Shown piece by piece: positions 1 to 11,632 of a DNA stretch of 64,000 nucleotides (the first letter of the stretch is position 1; each line of letters opens with the position of its first letter). The position numbers and the translations under genes are program-made. Source of the DNA: Doryteuthis pealeii (lineage: Eukaryota; Mollusca; Cephalopoda; Myopsida; Loliginidae); contig CM042157.1 of assembly GCA_023376005.1 (NCBI GenBank), forward strand, positions 71,586,969 through 71,650,968, in the 5' to 3' direction. The notes below the pieces were generated by a model, which did not search any database, was not told the DNA's origin, and worked only from the letters and a program-made list of their open reading frames with translations.

Positions 1-180
1 CTTGGAGAAGGGTATCAGTTATAGTATTGGCGCACTAAGAAAGCATGGGGAGCCTTGAAGATGCAGTGTTTTGGCAGCTACAACAAACTGTGGGCAGCTT
101 ATTTATGTCTGACAATTCTGAGCGTGAAAAAATGGTTCCAAAAGCATATAAAAGCGGAGGGTGCATATATTTTCTAGTAT
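1..180 (+). mobile_element. 3' region fragment of an RLE-type LINE
   Basis: The sequence from ggtatcag through gcatgg, ttttggcagc and gaaaaaatg matches, with moderate divergence, the region downstream of the LINE coding sequence at about 20250-20390. The mirrored copy is at 14130-14292. It is followed by gagggtgcatatatt and tctagta, a phrase also found at 18957-18979 just upstream of the LINE coding fragment. No coding sequence survives. Confidence 0.6.
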
Positions 181-455
181 ATATAAAGAGTAGTTAATCA
201 AGGATATATATAGAGAGGGAAAGTGACGAAAGTGTAAGGAGAGTGAGATTTTGATTAATGCAAATTACCAACTAATTAAAACATAACTTAATCTCAAAAC
301 TAAGAAATATTTTGGATGTTTGCTAGGAAGGTCTGCTTAAGCATCCTTGCTGCTGTACATAATTACTTGAGGGGTATGGGGTAGGCGTGCTTCCTTTATT
401 GGGGTAGCCCTGAGTGCAGACCTGAAATTGTCTTAACCAATAGTTGCTAAGAAAC

Positions 456-1256
456 TAGGTAGCACAATTTTCTCGTGAAATGTACTGCCCCCCCCTCCCT
501 ATAGTTGACACAATGAAACTTGCAAAAGATTAATATTATCTTTTGGATTTTTCCATTTTCGAAAAAAGAAACATAAAAAAAAAACTCCTGATGATTTAAA
601 AAAAAATTTTTCAGCTTACGGAAATAATGAAAATTATGAACGAAAACAAAGTTTACATTGGACGCTAAATCATTGAAATTAAACGTAGCCAAAAACAAGT
701 TACGTCTAGGCTTTTTTAAAAAAATTCTAATGAAAAATCAATTAATGGTCAGATTTTCACGAAAAATTTCCATTATTATTTACCTTTTCAGGTAAATATG
801 ACAAATAGTTTTTTCTTAAAATATATAGGGAAAATGTTTTTTTTTTAACAAGTTCTACCCCCCCCCCCACACACACAATTTTATTTTATGAAATATGAAA
901 ATATGGCAAACCGATTTTTCTCTTTTTCTATAAAGATAAGAGTCCGAAATAATTATATCAGAGATTTTTATAAGTTTCAATGCGAGAACATGAATACAAA
1001 ATTCTGCAAAAAAAAATATCAATAAAGAATTGACCATGTGAAAAAACGGACTTTACTTATTTTCAAGATAATGGTGAGTAATTTTTCCCCAATCAGATAT
1101 TTGATCTTTGAATTAACTGTTTTTTTTTTTTGTAACAACTCTTTATGTTTATCATTTTCTTTTTTGCAAGATTTTTTAAAAATATATAAAAAAATATTTA
1201 CGCTTCTTCCTTCAATATGGCTAAACTGATCACGTGACCTATTTTGGTGGTACCTA
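456..1256 (-). mobile_element. GGTACCACC-ended TIR element, palindrome left arm
   Basis: This non-coding element of about 800 bp has ends resembling TAGGTACCACCAA and its complement, consistent with a TA target duplication. The left end is damaged here (taggtagcacaattt). Mirrored and related copies lie at 12998-13824 and 17076-17887. It contains long A and T runs and a C-run next to an end. No transposase is visible, so it would be a non-autonomous DNA element. Confidence 0.7.
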
Positions 1257-1524
1257 ATAATTGCTCGTTTGTCTTAATTGCTTGTTTGTGTTAAAGTGAT
1301 AAAATATTTAATTCAATCTATCTTCTTTTTTACCCTTAAAAAAATACAATTAAAATTCATTCATTGATAAATCAACAATGAAAATTTCATTAAAAATCGG
1401 ATAATTCCCTGATTTTGTTAATATTTAAAAAAAAAAATAGGAGTGGGCTATTAACTAACAACAATTAAAACACCATGTAAATGGCATGAGTAAGAAAAAA
1501 ACAAAAAACAACAAGAACATTATT

Positions 1525-1559
<35 letters not shown>

Positions 1560-1597
1560 AGAGAGTTTCATAATTTGCTTGAAGCATTGTGTATGTA
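1257..1597. other. Palindrome-arm filler with dispersed motif
   Basis: AT-rich and non-coding. It holds one copy of the dispersed motif at about 1358-1425 (cattgataaatcaac, then ggataattccctga) and a (TA)n tract at about 1530-1559. The mirror is 12663-12997. I see no gene. Confidence 0.6.
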
Positions 1598-2619
1598 TTG
1601 GTTAGGAGGTAGATTTAGAAGCCATCACAATGCAGTTGGAATAAATAAAAAATAATAATACCGGTAACAATGGTGGTGTGTGTGACCTGTATTTTTTATT
1701 ATTTCTTGAATTTTCGAGGTAATACCTCTTTATCAAAAGAATTGAACTGAAGCAGTACATGCTATGGCATTTTTTCCTAAATGAATTTTTTTTTTTTTTT
1801 TTTTTTTGAAAAATGACGTTATTTTTTAAATAACTGTATTCCCGTGTGAGCGTGAATGCGTTTATTTTTATTTTTATTTTTTTTTTGTACGTGTGCGTAT
1901 GTTGTAATGCGCGTGACATTGAAAATGCGTGTTGGCTGTGACGTTAAGACTGATCCTAGCGCGGATTTTGTACGTGGGTATGTGCGAATGAAAAAGTGTA
2001 TTTGTTTTGTGACGTTTCCTGTGGATTTTACATCAATTTAATCATTTAATATTATTAATATTATTATTATTATTAATATTATCATATTTAATTTTAAATA
2101 AATTGAATTAGATTAAATAAGTAATAAGCAAAAATATGATATATTAATAATAATAATAATATTAATAATATTAAATGATTAAATTGATTTAAATCCAACA
2201 GGAAACGTCACAAAACACAAAACACTTTTTCATTCGCACATACCCACGTACTCCCGCGCTAGGTACAGTTTAACGTCACAGCCAACAGCATTTTCAATGT
2301 CACGCGCATTACAACATACGCACACGTACAAAAAAAAAAAAAAATAAAAATAAACGCATTCACGCTCACACGGGAAAACAGTTATTTCAAAAAATAACGT
2401 CATTTTCAAAAAAAAAAAAAAAAAAAAAAAATCATTTAGGAAGAAATGCCATAGCTGTACTGCTTCAGTCAATTCTTTTGATAAAGAGGTATTACCTCGA
2501 AAATTCAAGAAATAATAAAAAAAATACAGGTCAACACACACCACCATTGTTACCTATTATTATTTTTTATTATTCCAAACTGCATTGTGATGGCCTTCTA
2601 AATCTACCTCCTAACCAAT
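1598..2619. mobile_element. Nested foldback element H1, left-arm copy
   Basis: This is a hairpin in its own right. The first half begins ttggttaggaggtagattta and the second half ends with its complement, giving arms of about 490 bp around a (TAA)n-rich centre near 2060-2150. Poly-T and poly-A tracts sit at mirrored positions, and (TA)n tracts lie outside. It encodes no plausible protein: the apparent frames are low-complexity. The copy in the other palindrome arm is at 11633-12662, so this sequence occurs as four half-copies. Confidence 0.85.
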
Positions 2620-2919
2620 ATATATATATATATATATATCAGTGATGCTGATAGCTTTTGATTTAGTGCACCCTGAGACGCACATATTTGTTTGAATGAG
2701 TCCCCGGGAAAATTTATGGGTCCCAACTAAAGCCGGCTAACCCTACCTTGTAACATATCCGTTGTAATTTGTTTCTATGAAACTATTGAAATGTATTTGC
2801 AGTTAGTTTGAAATGGTGGGAAGAAAAATGAAAAACACTGGGATGCATGGATACGATTTTACTGCTTCCTTTTAGATTTTGTATGTCAGGACATACCTAT
2901 CAGCATCTCTGTATATATA
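2620..2919. other. Unassigned palindrome-arm sequence
   Basis: A (TA)n tract is followed by moderately complex sequence (gatgctgatagc, gtgcaccctgagacg) mirrored at 11326-11632. I recognise no gene, RNA or element ends in it. Confidence 0.5.
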
Positions 2920-4102
2920 CGAGGGGTTTATGAAAAGTTTTAAGCATTGTGTATAAGAAACGTTGATGCATGGTCAAATGATTTTTTGAAAGTACAACCT
3001 TTGTAAGAATTCCTGCCTAAATTTTGAGATTCTAACATTATTTTTTGGCAGATTTTGAATAAGCTAAGTCACGAATTCAGTGAAAAAATGGAAAAAACAG
3101 AAAATGTGCAATCATTAAGTACGTGCATTTGAAAGGCATGACTGACTCAGAATTCATGATGACATGTTGAGAACATAGCAGAGAGTGCCCCTTCATATAT
3201 GACAGTCATACGTTGGATCAAAGAATTCAAGCATGGCAGAGACAGTGTTGACCCAAGGTCAGGTCGACCCCAACACCAACAACCAAGGATTAGTTGACCT
3301 TGCTCTACAGATGGTTATGCAAAATCGTCAGATAGCAAGAGACTTGGATATCAATTGAGCGAGCAGACAAAAATTTTGACTAGAACTGGGATTCTCAAAG
3401 GTTTCTGCAAGGTGGGTGCCTCGTCTTTTGACACCTGAACAGAAACGCACCAGGTGCACTGTGTCCAAGGGCAATCTTGAACTGTTTGAAGCTGATGAAG
3501 ACAATTTCCATTGCTCGATTCATCACGATGGATGAAACCTGGTTCATCACTACCAACCCGAAACCAAAGCAGTGGAAGCACACGTCATCTCCGACCCCAA
3601 AGAAGGCCAAGTCGTTGCCTCTGTTTTCTGGGATTCCCAGGGTGTCATATTGATCGAATACCTTCATAGTGACTGGACAGCATTATTCTGAAGCGTCTAC
3701 GGGAAGTAATCAAAGAAAAAAGGCCAGGAATGCTCACAAGAGGAGTCCTCTTCCACCAAGACAATGCACCACCTCACACCTCACTGGTTGCCATGCAACA
3801 ATTCACGATTGTGGATTCGAACTTGTTACCCATCCAACTTATTTGCCAGACCTGGCCCCCTCCGACCATCTTTTCCCCCAAAAAAAAGCTTTGGCTGGTA
3901 ACCATTTTGCCAGTGATGATACGTCATAGCTGCAGTCGAGGGTTGAGTCCCAAACAAAGAGTTCTTCTACACTGGATAAAAGCGCTTCAGCGCCGTGGAG
4001 TAAGTGTCAGCCCTTGAGGGGACTATGTTGAAAAATTAATGTTCAAAAATCTTTTATCCCTTTTAGTTTTCCTTATGCTTAAAACTTTTCATACACCCCT
4101 CG
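2920..4102 (+). pseudogene. DD34D-type mariner transposon, dead, left-arm copy
   Basis: The element lies inside (TA)n DNA and has terminal inverted repeats starting cgaggggt and continuing tatgaaaagttttaag (at 2920 and, inverted, ending at 4102). Broken transposase frames run on the plus strand. Recognisable pieces are an N-terminal helix-turn-helix region, a catalytic block around 3525-3545 (MDET followed by W), the QDNAPPH block at about 3757-3775 and the PDLAPSD block at about 3845-3865. The second and third aspartate codons lie 103 bases apart, not a multiple of three, so the frame is shifted between them. Several other frameshifts and stops make it non-functional. Its mirrored copy is 10114-11325. 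Confidence 0.9.
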
Positions 4103-4131
<29 letters not shown>

Positions 4132-4133
<2 letters not shown>

Positions 4134-4933
4134 TAATGATTTGAAGGCAATTACAATGCGTATAAAAAAAAAAACAAAAAGATGTTATTTTGTCTTATCT
4201 ATTTCGAAGTAGAAACATACTCATAATACATAGTTTTCTTAAATTTTGCATCAATCCTATATATAATATTTTAATATATAATTACTATATAATATTTAAT
4301 CTATTTAAAATTTAAAAAAAAAAAATACTCATAAAACATATTTTCTTAAATTTTTCCTTCAATCCTCCTAATATATAATTTAAGATAATCTTTTATTTAC
4401 TTATTTACTGGTCCATCTAATTAAATTAATACATTTTTATTTTTACAACTGAAAAAAAATTAAATAAGAAAAAATTAGAGAAAAAAGAAAAAGAAAAAAG
4501 AAAAAAGAAAAAAGAAAAGAAAAGAAAAAAGAAAACAAAAGCTAAGTATATTGAATTTTTCTATTGACGATTTTTATTTTGAATTGACATGGCTACATTG
4601 TTGCAATATTCACTGGAAGACAAACGGACAATATTGGATACATATACAAGGCAGGGCTGAGCATTCGTTCTCAACAGACATTAAAAAAAACAAGAAATTA
4701 CAGTTATTCACCCATTTCATTCGTAACATAAAGAAAAAAGAAAGGAGAAGAAAAAAAAAAGAAGAGGAAAAAAAATAGAAAAAAAAATTATAACCACACA
4801 AAAAAAATGTAAGCATGTACATTTCTGATATACACCTCTGAAATGATGTTTCTACTTCGAAATCAATAAGACAAAAATAACATCTTTTTGTTTTTATTTT
4901 ATACGCATTGTAATTGCCTTTCAAATCATTAAT
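4132..4933. mobile_element. Nested foldback element H2, left-arm copy
   Basis: The ends are attaatgatttgaaggcaatt and its complement, and similarity between the two halves extends for about 100 bases (tttcgaagtagaaacat also pairs). The interior has long A- and G-A-rich tracts and a short unique segment (ggcagggctgagcattcg near 4650). It is flanked by (TA)n on the left. The mirrored copy is 9268-10083. No transposase is visible. The frames that appear in it are purine-rich low-complexity sequence. Confidence 0.8.
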
Positions 4934-6144
4934 ATATTATTACATACTTAACATGCTTCAAGCAAATTACCAATTACTTTATATATATATATATATTGAA
5001 CAATATTTCGACTTATAAAAATCATCTTCAGAGCTTGTTTATACTCCGGACTTATCAATAGCAGAGACGAAATATATATATTCAAAACAAAAAAATTGAT
5101 GTTGCAAAAAAGTTATGCGTAGTTTCAAATATAAGCACATCCGCTAACACTTTTCTCGGTCAGCGACAGTCATGTATCTCTTATTTTAACAGTTTTTGAA
5201 AAAAGAAGACATTTCTAAACTCGACGATAGACAAAATTCTCTTTTTTAAACAGGATGAGTATTAACCCATTGATGGTAGGCCTGCAACGGATTTTTAGAA
5301 AAATAATTTTTATTTTGTATTTAAATTTTATTTTTTCTATTTTTATTTTTCCTTATATATAAAGCAAAAAAGTATGAATGGTTGTAAGGTTTTGGGATAA
5401 TGTGAAATTTAAATTGTTGGGAAGTATATATAGATTCATTTCCTTTCTCTTAACTTATATATATATATATATATATACAATGAAAAATGATATTCCCTGT
5501 ACTGAGAAAATAATTCTCAGAAATTTTTAAAAACTGAAACAAGTCTCATTTTAAAGATGTTCTAATAACAAAACTGTGGAAAAATTTTACTTTTACTTTC
5601 TCAATAAGTCATAATCTTCTTCAAAGTTTTTGATATACTTACTATGTAGAATATTTCAAGGCTGTGGATTGGAACACAAAAACCTTGGACTCCGACTCTG
5701 ATTTTTGGCACCTCTGACTCTAACTCTTCTTATATAATTAAATAGTATTATGGCCTACAAATCTCATTACGCCTAATGATTTTTTATAATCTATTTATAA
5801 GGAATGTGCTTACTTTATAACTTTGCCCAACTAAAATAGGGCCATAAAAGTATAAATTTAACTGGATATGGAGTTGGAAAATTATACCAACCCCGACTCT
5901 AATGACCTCTTAATTACTTCCGACTCCAACCCCAACTTCTCTTTACATAATTTTTTCTTCAATGTTCAATTTCAACTTACTTTTTTTTTACTGAACTTTT
6001 AAGTAATTAATATTTATTATCATAGATTTTTCTTCTATGATTGCATTTTATTTTAAATTACATCTGTGACCGTTACTAAATTGGTGCCATGACATGCAAC
6101 ACTTTTGCTCTTACTTGGCTAGATGAACTGTTGGAGAGACAAAT
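4934..6144. other. Palindrome-arm stretch with degenerate GACTCC repeats
   Basis: No gene is visible. (TA)n tracts lie near 4981-4996 and 5456-5477. From about 5690 to 5940 the trinucleotide-like phrase gactccgactc and variants recur. The mirror is 8043-9267. The phrase cttcagagcttgtttatactcc near 5030 resembles the ends of small hairpin elements elsewhere in the window. Confidence 0.5.
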
Positions 6145-6309
6145 GGTCTAACATAAACAAGGGAACAACTCTGACTGATGAATTATTTATTTATTTATTG
6201 ATCTACTAGGAAAAAGAAGACAGGATTAGGGTTTAGGGTTAGTTTAATGGGAAAATAAATAAAAATAATTATCAGTCAAGATGGTTCTCTTTTTGTTTAT
6301 GTTAGACTT
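6145..6309. mobile_element. Nested hairpin H3 with telomere-like loop
   Basis: The arms read ggtctaacataaacaa and its complement (ttgtttatgttagact). The central loop includes attagggtttagggttag at about 6226-6241, three telomere-like hexamers with one imperfect. The mirror is 7873-8042. Confidence 0.7.
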
Positions 6310-6644
6310 AGACAAAAATTTTGGTTATTTTCCTATAAGTCAAAAAGTAGTAACATAATGAGCATCGGTAAAAAAAAAAAAAAAAAAAAAAATTCAATGT
6401 CTAATTTATTTTTAAACATTTTTAAACAATTAAATTTTTCTTAAAATTGACTAAGTGAAGATTTATGATGCACTCAAAACAAAACACTTTTATAATGCCT
6501 TTCATAAAATTAAAAAAAAAATGTTTTCTTTAGAAATCAATAACAAAAAACATTAATACACTATGAACAGAAAAATTACTAAATTGTGATATTTATTTAA
6601 ATATGAATTGTGTCGTTCCAAACAAACAGTACAAAAAGTCATTT
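6310..6644. repeat. Arm segment related to 24260-24600
   Basis: This segment (mirror 7543-7872) aligns with the single-copy sequence at 24260-24600 in shared phrases such as agtagtaaca, tttaaacaatt and aaaacattaatacactatg (complement of the right-arm version). It is non-coding and holds an A-run of about 22 at 6370-6391. Confidence 0.65.
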
Positions 6645-6937
6645 GGTAATCCTTAACTCGTTCCTCGTAAATTCCTACCATAAAATAAACTGAACCCTCA
6701 TTTATGTCCGTGTTTTTGCAATAAGTGTTTTAATTTCGTTGTACCCGTTATTTTAAAACTTTTAGAATATAACACATTGAAGTGAATATTAAAATTAAAT
6801 AAATAAAATATATTTAGTATTGTTAAAATAACGGCGGTGCAAGAAAAATAAAACATTTATTGCAAAAACACGGACATAAAATGAGGGTTCAGTGTTATTT
6901 ATGGTAGGAATTTACGAGGAACAAGTAAGGATTACCA
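6645..6937. mobile_element. Nested hairpin H4 (about 290 bp MITE), left-arm copy
   Basis: An almost complete inverted repeat starts ttggtaatccttaactcgtt and ends with its complement. Arms of about 130 bp surround a short AT-rich centre. The mirrored copy is 7250-7542. The related sequence at 24066-24600 lacks this block while retaining the flanks, which supports its being an insertion. Confidence 0.85.
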
Positions 6938-7052
6938 AGTCATTTACCTCCTAGGAAACCTTATCTTTAGAAGGGAAGCTTGTTTTTAAAAGTAAGATGC
7001 CTAGATATACAAGAGATCATAAGTGAAAATTTACTAACCCAGATTGATAAAA
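6938..7052. other. Innermost left-arm sequence
   Basis: It pairs with 7139-7249. The A-run that begins at 7049 marks the junction between the arm and the loop. Confidence 0.7.
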
Positions 7053-7138
7053 AAAAAAAAAGAATTTGTTGATTAATAAGTTAACACTGAAAATTTTTAT
7101 TAGAATCAGATAATTCCCTGATTTTTAGTAATTTTTTA
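7053..7138. repeat. Unpaired loop at the palindrome centre
   Basis: About 86 bases separate the two arms. They start with an A-run and hold a copy of a dispersed motif (ttgattaataag, then gataattccctgattttt) that recurs near 1358, 12838, 18088, 21140, 24068 and 30605. The loop runs on into the right arm just as the same sequence does in the single-copy paralogue at 24066-24600, so loop plus right arm looks like the older arrangement. Confidence 0.8.
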
Positions 7139-7249
7139 TTTATCAATCTGGGTTAGTAAATTTTCACTTATGATCTCTTGTATATCTAGGCATCTTACTT
7201 TTAAAAACAAGCTTCCCTTCTAAAGATAAGGTTTCCTAAGGTAAATGAC

Positions 7250-7542
7250 TTGGTAATCCTTAACTTGTTCCTCGTAAATTCCTACCATAAAATAAACTGA
7301 ACCCTCATTTTATGTCCGTGTTTTTGCAATAAATGTTTTATTTTTCTTGCACCCGTTATTTTACAATACTAAATATATTTTATTTATTTATTTTAATATT
7401 CACTTCAATGTGTATATTCTAAAAGTTTTAAAATAACGGGTACAACGAAATTAAAACACTTATTGCAAAAACACGGACATAAAATGAGGGTTCAGTTTAT
7501 TTTATGGTAGGAATTTACGAGGAACGAGTTAAGGATTACCAA
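7250..7542. mobile_element. Nested hairpin H4, right-arm copy
   Basis: Mirror of 6645-6937, again a near-perfect foldback with ends ttggtaatcc and its complement. It is absent from the paralogue at 24066-24600. Confidence 0.85.
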
Positions 7543-7872
7543 ATGACTTTTATGTACTGTTTGTTTGGAACGACACAATTCATATTTAAATAAATATCAA
7601 CAATTTAGTAATTTTTCTGTTCATAGTGTATTAATGTTTTTTGTTATTGATTTCTAAGAAGAAACATTTTTTTTTTAATTTTATGAAAGCATTATAAAAG
7701 TGTTTGTTTTGAGTGCATCATAAATCTTCACTTAGTCAATTTTAAGAAAAATTTAATTGTTTAAAATGTATTAAAAATAAATTAGACATTGAATTTTTTT
7801 TTTTTTTTTTTTTACCGATGCTCATTATGTTACTACTTTTTGACTTATAGGAAATAACCAAAATTTTTGTCT

Positions 7873-8042
7873 AAGTCTAACATAAACAAAAAGAGAACCA
7901 CTCTTGACTGATAAATTATTTTATTTATTTTCCCATTAAACTAACCCTAAACCCTAATCCTGTCTTCTTTTTTCCTAGTAGATCAATAAATAAATAAATA
8001 ATTCATCAGTCAAGAGTTGTTCCCCTTTGTTTATGTTAGACC
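7873..8042. mobile_element. Nested hairpin H3, right-arm copy
   Basis: Mirror of 6145-6309, with ctaaccctaaaccctaat in the loop at about 7941-7958. Confidence 0.7.
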
Positions 8043-9267
8043 ATTTGTCTCTCCAACAGTTCATCTAGCCCAAGTAAGAGCCAAAGTGTTGCATGTCATG
8101 GCACCATTTAGTAAACAGGTCACAGATGTAATTTAAAATAAAATGCAATCATAGAAGAAAAATCTATGATAATTAAATCATTAATTACTTAAAAGTTCAG
8201 TAAAAAAAAAAGTAGAGTTGAAATTGAACATTGAAGAAAAATTATGTAAAGAGAAGTTGGGGTTGGAGTCGGAAGTAATTAAGAGGTCATTAGAGTCGGG
8301 GTTGGTATAATTTTCCCAACTCCATACTCCAGTTAAATTTATACTTTATATGGCCCTATTTTAGTCTGCAAAGTTATAAAGTACACATTCCTTATAAATA
8401 GATTATAAAAAATCATAGGCGTAATGAGATTTGTAGGCCATAATACTATTTAATTATATAAAGAAGAGTTAGAGTCAGAGGTGCCAAAAATCAGAGTCGG
8501 AGTCCAAGGTTTTGTGTTCCAATCCACAGCCTTGAAATATTCTACATAAGTAACGTATATCAAAAACTTTGAAGAAGATTATGACTTATTGAGAAAGTAA
8601 AAGTAAAATTTTCCACAGTTTTGTTATTAGAACATCTTTAAAATGAGACTTGTTTCAGTTTTTAAAAATTTCTGAGAATTATTTTCTCAGTACAGGGAAT
8701 ATCATTTTTCATTGTATATATATATATATATATATAAGTTAAGAGAAAGGAAATGAATCTATCATATACTTCCCAACAAATTTAAATTTCACATTATCCC
8801 AAAAACCTTACAACCATTCATACTTTTTTGCTTTATATATAAGGAAAAATAAAAAATAGAAAAAATACAAATTTAAATACAAAAATAAAAATTATTTTCT
8901 AAAAATCCGTTGCAGGCCTACCATCAATGGGTTAATACTCATCCTGTTTAAAAAAGAGAATTTGTCTATCGTCGAGTTTAGAATATGTCTTCTTTTTTCA
9001 AAAACTGTTAAAATAAGAGATACATGACTGTCGCTGACCGAGAAAAGTGTTAGCGGATGTGCTTATATTTGAAACTACGCATAACTTTTTTGCAACATCA
9101 ATTTTTTTGTTTTGAATATATATTATTTTCGTCTCTGCTATTGATAAGTCCGGAGTATAAACAAGCTCTGAAGATGATTTTTATAAGTCGAAATATTGTT
9201 CAATATATATATATATATAAAAGTAATTGGTAATTTGCTTGAAGCATTGTTAAGTATGTAATAATAT
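8043..9267. other. Mirror of 4934-6144, no gene seen
   Basis: It carries the reverse complement of the GACTCC-like stretch (ggagtcggaag, gagtcggggttgg near 8260-8310) and (TA)n tracts near 8715 and 9203. No coding or RNA feature is recognisable. Confidence 0.5.
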
Positions 9268-10083
9268 ATTAATGATTTGAAGGCAATTACAATGCGTATA
9301 AAAATAAAAACAAAAAGATGTTATTTTTGTCTTATTGATTTCGAAGTAGAAACATCATCTTCAGAGGTGTATATCAGAAATGTACATGCTTACATTTTTT
9401 TTGTGTGGTTATAATTTTTTTTTCTTATTTTTTTTTCCTCTTCTTTTTTTTTTTTCTTCTCCTTTCTTTTTTCTTTATGTTACGAATGAAATGGGTGAAT
9501 AACTGTAATTTCTTGTTTTTTTTAATGTCTGTTGAGAACGAATGCTTCAGCCCTGCCTTGTATATGTATCCAATATTGTCCGTTTGTCTTCCAGTGAATA
9601 TTGCAACAATGTAGCCATGTCAAATTCAAAATAAAAATCGTCAATAGAAAAATTCATATACTTAGCTTTTGTTTTCTTTTTTCTTTTTCTTTTTTCTTTT
9701 TTCTTTTTTCTTTTTTTCTTTCTTTTTTCTCTAATTTTTTCTTATTTAATTTTTTTTTTCAGTTGTAAAAAATAAAATGTATTAATTTAATTAGATGGAC
9801 CAGTAAATAAGTAAATAAAAGATTATCTTAAATTATATATTAGGAGGATTGAAGGAAAAATTTAAGAAAATATGTTTTATGAGTATTTTTTTTTATTAAA
9901 TTTTAAATAGATTAAATATTATATAGTAATTATATATTAAAATATTATATATTAGGATTGATGCAAAATTTAAGAAAACTATGTATTATGAGTATGTTTC
10001 TACTTCGAAATAGATAAGACAAAAATAACATCTTTTTGTTTTTATTTTTTATACGCATTGTAATTGCCTTCAAATCATTAATA
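9268..10083. mobile_element. Nested foldback element H2, right-arm copy
   Basis: Mirror of 4132-4933 with the same terminal repeats and T/C-rich interior. It lies directly against the (TA)n tract that hosts the mariner at 10114. Confidence 0.8.
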
Positions 10084-10113
10084 TAATAATATATATATAT
10101 ATATATATATATA

Positions 10114-11325
10114 CGAGGGGTGTATGAAAAGTTTTAAGCATAAGGAAAACTAAAAGGGATAAAAGATTTTTGAACATTAATTTTTCAACATAGTCCCCCC
10201 TCAAGGGCTGAACACTTACTCCAACGGCGCTGAAGCGCTTTTATCCCAGTGTAGAAGAACTCTTTTGTTTGGGACTCAACCCCTCGACTGCAGCTATGAC
10301 GTCATCATCACTGGCAAAATGGTTACCAGCCAAAGCTTTTTTCATTTGGGGGGAAAAGATGAAGTCGGAGGGGGCCAGGTCTGGCAAATAAGTTGGATGG
10401 GTAACAAGTTCGAATCCACAATCGTGAATTGTTGCCATGGCAACCAGTGAGGTGTGGAGGTGGTGCATTGTCTTGGTGGAAGAGGACTCCTCTTGTGAGC
10501 ATTCCTGGCCTTTTTTCTTTGATTACTTCCCGTAGACGCTTCAGAATAATGCTGTCCAGTCACTATGAAGGTATTCGATCAATATGACACCCTGGGAATC
10601 CCAGAAAACAGAGGCAACGACCTTGGCCTTCTTTGGGGTCGGAGATGACGTGTGCTTCCACTGCTTTGGTTTCGGGTTGGTAGTGATGAACCCAGGTTTC
10701 ATCCATCGTGATGAATCGAGCAATGGAAATTGTCTTCATCAGCTTCAAACAGTTCAAGATTGCCCTTGGACACAGTGCACCTGGTGCGTTTCTGTTCAGG
10801 TGTCAAAAGACGAGGCACCCACCTTGCAGAAACCTTTGAGAATCCCAGTTCTTGAGTCAAAATTTTGTCTGCTCGCTCAATTGATATCCCAAGTCTCTCT
10901 GCTATCTGACGATTTTGCATAACCATCTGTAGAGCAAGGTCAACTTTATCCTTGGTTGTTGGTGTTGGGGGTCGACCTGACCTTGGGTCAACACTGTCTC
11001 TGCCATGCTTGAATTCTTTGATCCAACGTATGACTGTCATATATGAAGGGGCACTCTCTGCTAATGTTCTCAACATGTCATCATGAATTTCTGAGTCAGT
11101 CATGCCTTTCAAATGCACGTACTTAATGATTGCACAAATTTCTGTTTTTTCCATTTTTTCACTGAATTCGTGACCTTAGCTTATTCAAAAATCTGCCAAA
11201 AAAATAATGTTAGAATCTCAAAATTTAGCAGGAATTCTTACAAAAGGTTGTACTTTCAAAAAATCATTTGACCATGCATCAACGTTTCTTATACACAATG
11301 CTTAAAACTTTTCATAAACCCCTCG
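10114..11325 (-). pseudogene. DD34D-type mariner transposon, dead, right-arm copy
   Basis: Same element as 2920-4102, inverted, with the same terminal repeats. The longest open piece (11154 down to 10699, 151 residues) is the N-terminal DNA-binding half: paired helix-turn-helix with a GRP linker (SGRPPTPT), ending just before the first catalytic block. The MDETW block continues in another frame (10757-10563). The DNAPPH and PDLAPSD blocks lie near 10470 and 10365, with aspartate codons 106 bases apart (one off frame) and about 34 residues between them. So it has the mariner DD34D layout, but with frameshifts and no complete enzyme. Reading frames are better preserved than in the left copy. 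Confidence 0.92.
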
Positions 11326-11632
11326 TATATATACAGAGATGCTGATAGGTATGTCCCTGACATACAAAAATCTAAAAGGAAGCAGTAAAATCGTATCCAT
11401 GCATCCCAGTGTTTTTCATTTTTCTTCCCTCACCATTTCAAACTAACTGCAAATACATTTCAATAGTTTCATAGAAACAAATTACACAGGATATGTTACA
11501 AGGTAGGGGTTAGCCGGCTTTAGTTGGGACCCATAAATTTTCCCGGGGACTCATTCAAAACAAATATGTGCGTCTCAGGGTGCACTAAATCAAAAAGCTA
11601 TCAGCATCACTGATATATATATATATATATAT
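11326..11632. other. Mirror of 2620-2919, no gene seen
   Basis: Unassigned arm sequence ending in a (TA)n tract at about 11612-11633. Confidence 0.5.

Larger units (their letters stand above)
1..7052. repeat. Left arm of a giant palindrome (about 7 kb)
   Basis: Read in reverse complement, this stretch matches 7139-14292 almost base for base from end to end. The outermost match pairs ggagaagggtatcag near position 4 with the complementary sequence near 14280-14292. The innermost pairs cagattgata near 7040 with tatcaatctg near 7141. Where I aligned the arms by eye they differ mostly by one- to three-base insertions or deletions, with few substitutions. The arm contains several smaller inverted-repeat elements and a mariner, each mirrored in the other arm. 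The match stops, or is cut by the window edge, at about position 4, so the true outer end on this side is uncertain. Confidence 0.93.

Noticed and set aside
6226..6241. True telomere or subtelomere
   Set aside because: Only two or three hexamers, in hairpin loops and mirrored. Far too short for a telomere.
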